Position numbers and translations under genes: made by a program. From NCBI GenBank assembly GCA_946619625.1, contig CAMOMF010000128.1:1-15015 (forward strand): 15,015 nucleotides of DNA, given 5' to 3'. Under the pieces are notes generated by a model. The model was not told where the DNA came from, did no database searches, and worked only from the letters and a program-made list of their open reading frames with translations. Source of the DNA: an uncultured Bacteroidales bacterium. GTDB taxonomy: Bacteria; Bacteroidota; Bacteroidia; Bacteroidales; Paludibacteraceae. Below are positions 13,590 through 15,015 of the stretch, one piece after another. Position 1 is the first letter of the stretch. Every line of letters begins with the position of its first letter.

Positions 13590-15015
13590 ATGAGACAATT
13601 CACTCTGCGCCTGAACACACACGTGTTCAATCTCGAAATCTCACACTCCAAGGAGGGCGAAAACGTATGCAGCCAACCAACACAACAGCGGCTTTATCCA
13701 CGATTCCTGCAGTACATCGAGGACTCCCACCGCGATGGGATTATGGGACATTATCGCTACTCACAAATGCTCAGCAAGGCACGCAAACTCAAACGCTTCC
13801 TTATTATCAAGGGAGTATCAAACCTTCATGTCAATCAGTTCGATATCAACATGTTGCTCGACTTCCGTCAGTTCATCTTCGACGAGTACCTCTACGTCCC
13901 CTCTTACCCTAATCTCTACCCGCGAGGAATTGGCAAAAGACCACCCGTCAAACGATGCAAAAACAATACGGTCGTCCACGACCTCAAAGCACTCTCTGCT
14001 TTCTTTAACGAACTCGAAAACCGCGAAGAAATTCAGCGTTCACCTTTCCGCAAACTCGCTGCTAAAAAGCAAAAAAGCATCATGCACGTCATGTTTGACG
14101 AACCTTTCTATCTGCACGCCGACGAAGTACGCCGCATTATCAACACTCCCGTCCCTGAAAAACTACAAACCACCAAAGATATCTTTATCCTCAACTGCGC
14201 CATCGGATGTCGTCTCGGCGATCTCCAACGCCTAACAATGAGCAAAGTGGCGGTCTCTTCCGAGGGTATCCCTTTTATTCACTACATTCCCTCCAAGACC
14301 GCCTCTTCGCAATCCACTAACCGCGAAATTCAAACGCCGCTCATCCATACTGCATGGGAAATCATCCAGCGAACACAACTCCTTTTCGGCAACTTCAATG
14401 CCCCTAAGCTGAGCCTCTATCGGGCTGGCTACGAACGCCAGAAATACAATCACGCCCTGCGCCGCCTCCTCTACTTCTGTGGCATAAACCGACGCGTTTC
14501 TGTCTTCGACCAAACTTTAGGCGACAACCGCTATGTTCCACTCTGCCAAGTCGCCTCTTCCCGCCTTGCTCGTAAAACGCACATTGATATGCTCAACAAA
14601 GTACAAATCAATTACTACGCCGCAGGACTACACTGCTATGGCTCCGATGCCGTTTTCCGCTATACCTCTCTCGAACTCTCCGACCACTTTGCCCTCCTCA
14701 ACGCCGCCTTTGCCGAAAAACCTTATCACCTCCACCCCTCCTCTCCCACTACCCCATCCTCCCCTACCCATTCTATCGCACCCAACTCTACCCCTACCCA
14801 TTCTATCGCATCCAACTCTACCTCTACCCACTCCACTCCATCCAACTCTACTCCCCCCGTTCCATCCCACTCTTCTCCTGCCCTCTCCGTTCCCTCTCAC
14901 TCAACCCACTCCGTTCCATCCCACTCAACCCCCACCCGCACTATTTATACTCACTCCTCTGGTTCTCCATCCTCTGCTTTCGTTTCTTCACCAGTCTCTT
15001 CTTTTGTTTCTTCTC
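13590..15015 (+). CDS. Tyrosine recombinase with Ser/Thr/Pro-rich tail (3' end missing)
   Basis: The frame is open from ATG 13590 to the window edge, at least 475 residues. Residues about 35-150 form the SAM-like core-binding domain (FLQYIEDSHRDGIMGHYRYS; NNTVVHDLKALSAFFNELEN). The catalytic domain at about 170-375 has Arg208 in CAIGCRLGDLQRLTM, Lys236 in YIPSKT, Arg328 in ASSRLARKTHIDML, His348 and the nucleophile Tyr358 in HCYGSDAVFRYTSL. This layout matches Bacteroidota site-specific integrases reading ASSHMARRTF and GHKEGSKAFARY at these points; Arg325 replaces the usual HxxR histidine. Normal members end soon after, at about 400 residues. Here a tail of at least 93 residues, nearly all Ser, Thr, Pro, His, Ala and Val, follows from residue 383. 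It has its own promoter. Whether it moves an element, inverts DNA or acts on the chromosome is not visible. Confidence 0.85.
   Translation, partial: MRQFTLRLNTHVFNLEISHSKEGENVCSQPTQQRLYPRFLQYIEDSHRDGIMGHYRYSQMLSKARKLKRFLIIKGVSNLHVNQFDINMLLDFRQFIFDEYLYVPSYPNLYPRGIGKRPPVKRCKNNTVVHDLKALSAFFNELENREEIQRSPFRKLAAKKQKSIMHVMFDEPFYLHADEVRRIINTPVPEKLQTTKDIFILNCAIGCRLGDLQRLTMSKVAVSSEGIPFIHYIPSKTASSQSTNREIQTPLIHTAWEIIQRTQLLFGNFNAPKLSLYRAGYERQKYNHALRRLLYFCGINRRVSVFDQTLGDNRYVPLCQVASSRLARKTHIDMLNKVQINYYAAGLHCYGSDAVFRYTSLELSDHFALLNAAFAEKPYHLHPSSPTTPSSPTHSIAPNSTPTHSIASNSTSTHSTPSNSTPPVPSHSSPALSVPSHSTHSVPSHSTPTRTIYTHSSGSPSSAFVSSPVSSFVSS
14735..14769 (-). other. G-quadruplex-capable motif on the minus strand
   Basis: On the + strand C-runs occur at 14735-14738, 14745-14747, 14752-14755, 14761-14764 and 14767-14769, with gaps of 6, 4, 5 and 2 nt. 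The minus strand therefore has five G-runs of at least three with loops under 8 nt, fitting the usual quadruplex pattern. The G-rich strand is the template for the recombinase mRNA. Formation is a prediction only. Confidence 0.5.
14761..14850 (+). repeat. 30-bp tandem repeat, three copies
   Basis: Three adjacent 30-nt units at 14761-14790, 14791-14820 and 14821-14850 lie in the recombinase tail. The first two differ at one base (14811) and the third is more diverged. Each encodes ten residues of the form xPTHSIAxNS, so gain or loss of a unit keeps the frame. Downstream, PSHS-coding segments repeat less regularly up to about 14930. Confidence 0.85.

Noticed and set aside
13735..14235. Second + frame inside the recombinase (166 codons)
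   Set aside because: The overlapping frame from 13590 has the integrase domains; this one is Ser/Thr-rich noise.
14628..14900. Minus-strand open frame rich in Gly, Arg, Val and Trp
   Set aside because: It is the complement of the pyrimidine-rich recombinase tail; its repetitive composition is explained by the + strand gene and it has no promoter or family similarity.

Overview
The window reads as chromosomal DNA from a Bacteroidota bacterium, most likely Bacteroidales. The signs are three intergenic promoters of the TTTG-N20-TAnnTTTG type, a PorT-like protein of the type IX secretion system, a Rho factor with a long disordered N-terminal insertion, a GSCFA-domain protein, a FadL/OmpP1-type outer-membrane protein and a Bacteroidota-type tyrosine recombinase. 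All supported genes lie on the + strand and are tightly packed. I see no tRNA, rRNA, CRISPR array or insertion sequence.

Layout: (1) 1-2397: the 3' part of a FadL-like outer-membrane protein, the tRNA methylthiotransferase mtaB (start set by a GGAGG inside the upstream gene), and a three-helix SemiSWEET-type transporter whose start overlaps the mtaB end. (2) 2398-6519: a promoter and about 125-nt leader, then a compact run of rho, aroQ, a porT-like gene (GTG start overlapping the aroQ stop) and a patatin-like phospholipase. (3) 6613-9886: gltX followed 7 nt later by recQ, whose product stops just where the family's zinc-binding cysteines would begin. (4) 9961-11614: a second promoter, very like that of rho, driving a YycJ-type metallo-beta-lactamase-fold hydrolase and a polyprenol-phosphate-mannose-synthase-like glycosyltransferase. 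(5) 11615-13425: a GSCFA protein preceded by a perfect hairpin and carrying an in-frame insertion with an 8-bp palindrome, then a compact formate/nitrite-family channel. (6) 13426-15015: a third promoter and a tyrosine recombinase open to the window edge.

Most of the window is housekeeping (translation, tRNA modification, transcription termination, shikimate pathway, DNA repair) mixed with envelope functions. The least ordinary item is the terminal recombinase. Its core matches the Bacteroidota integrase family, but the HxxR histidine is replaced by arginine. After the catalytic domain it continues into a Ser/Thr/Pro/His-rich tail of at least about 90 residues, encoded by 30-bp tandem repeats in an almost purine-free tract whose complement has G-quadruplex potential. 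Its true end is not visible.
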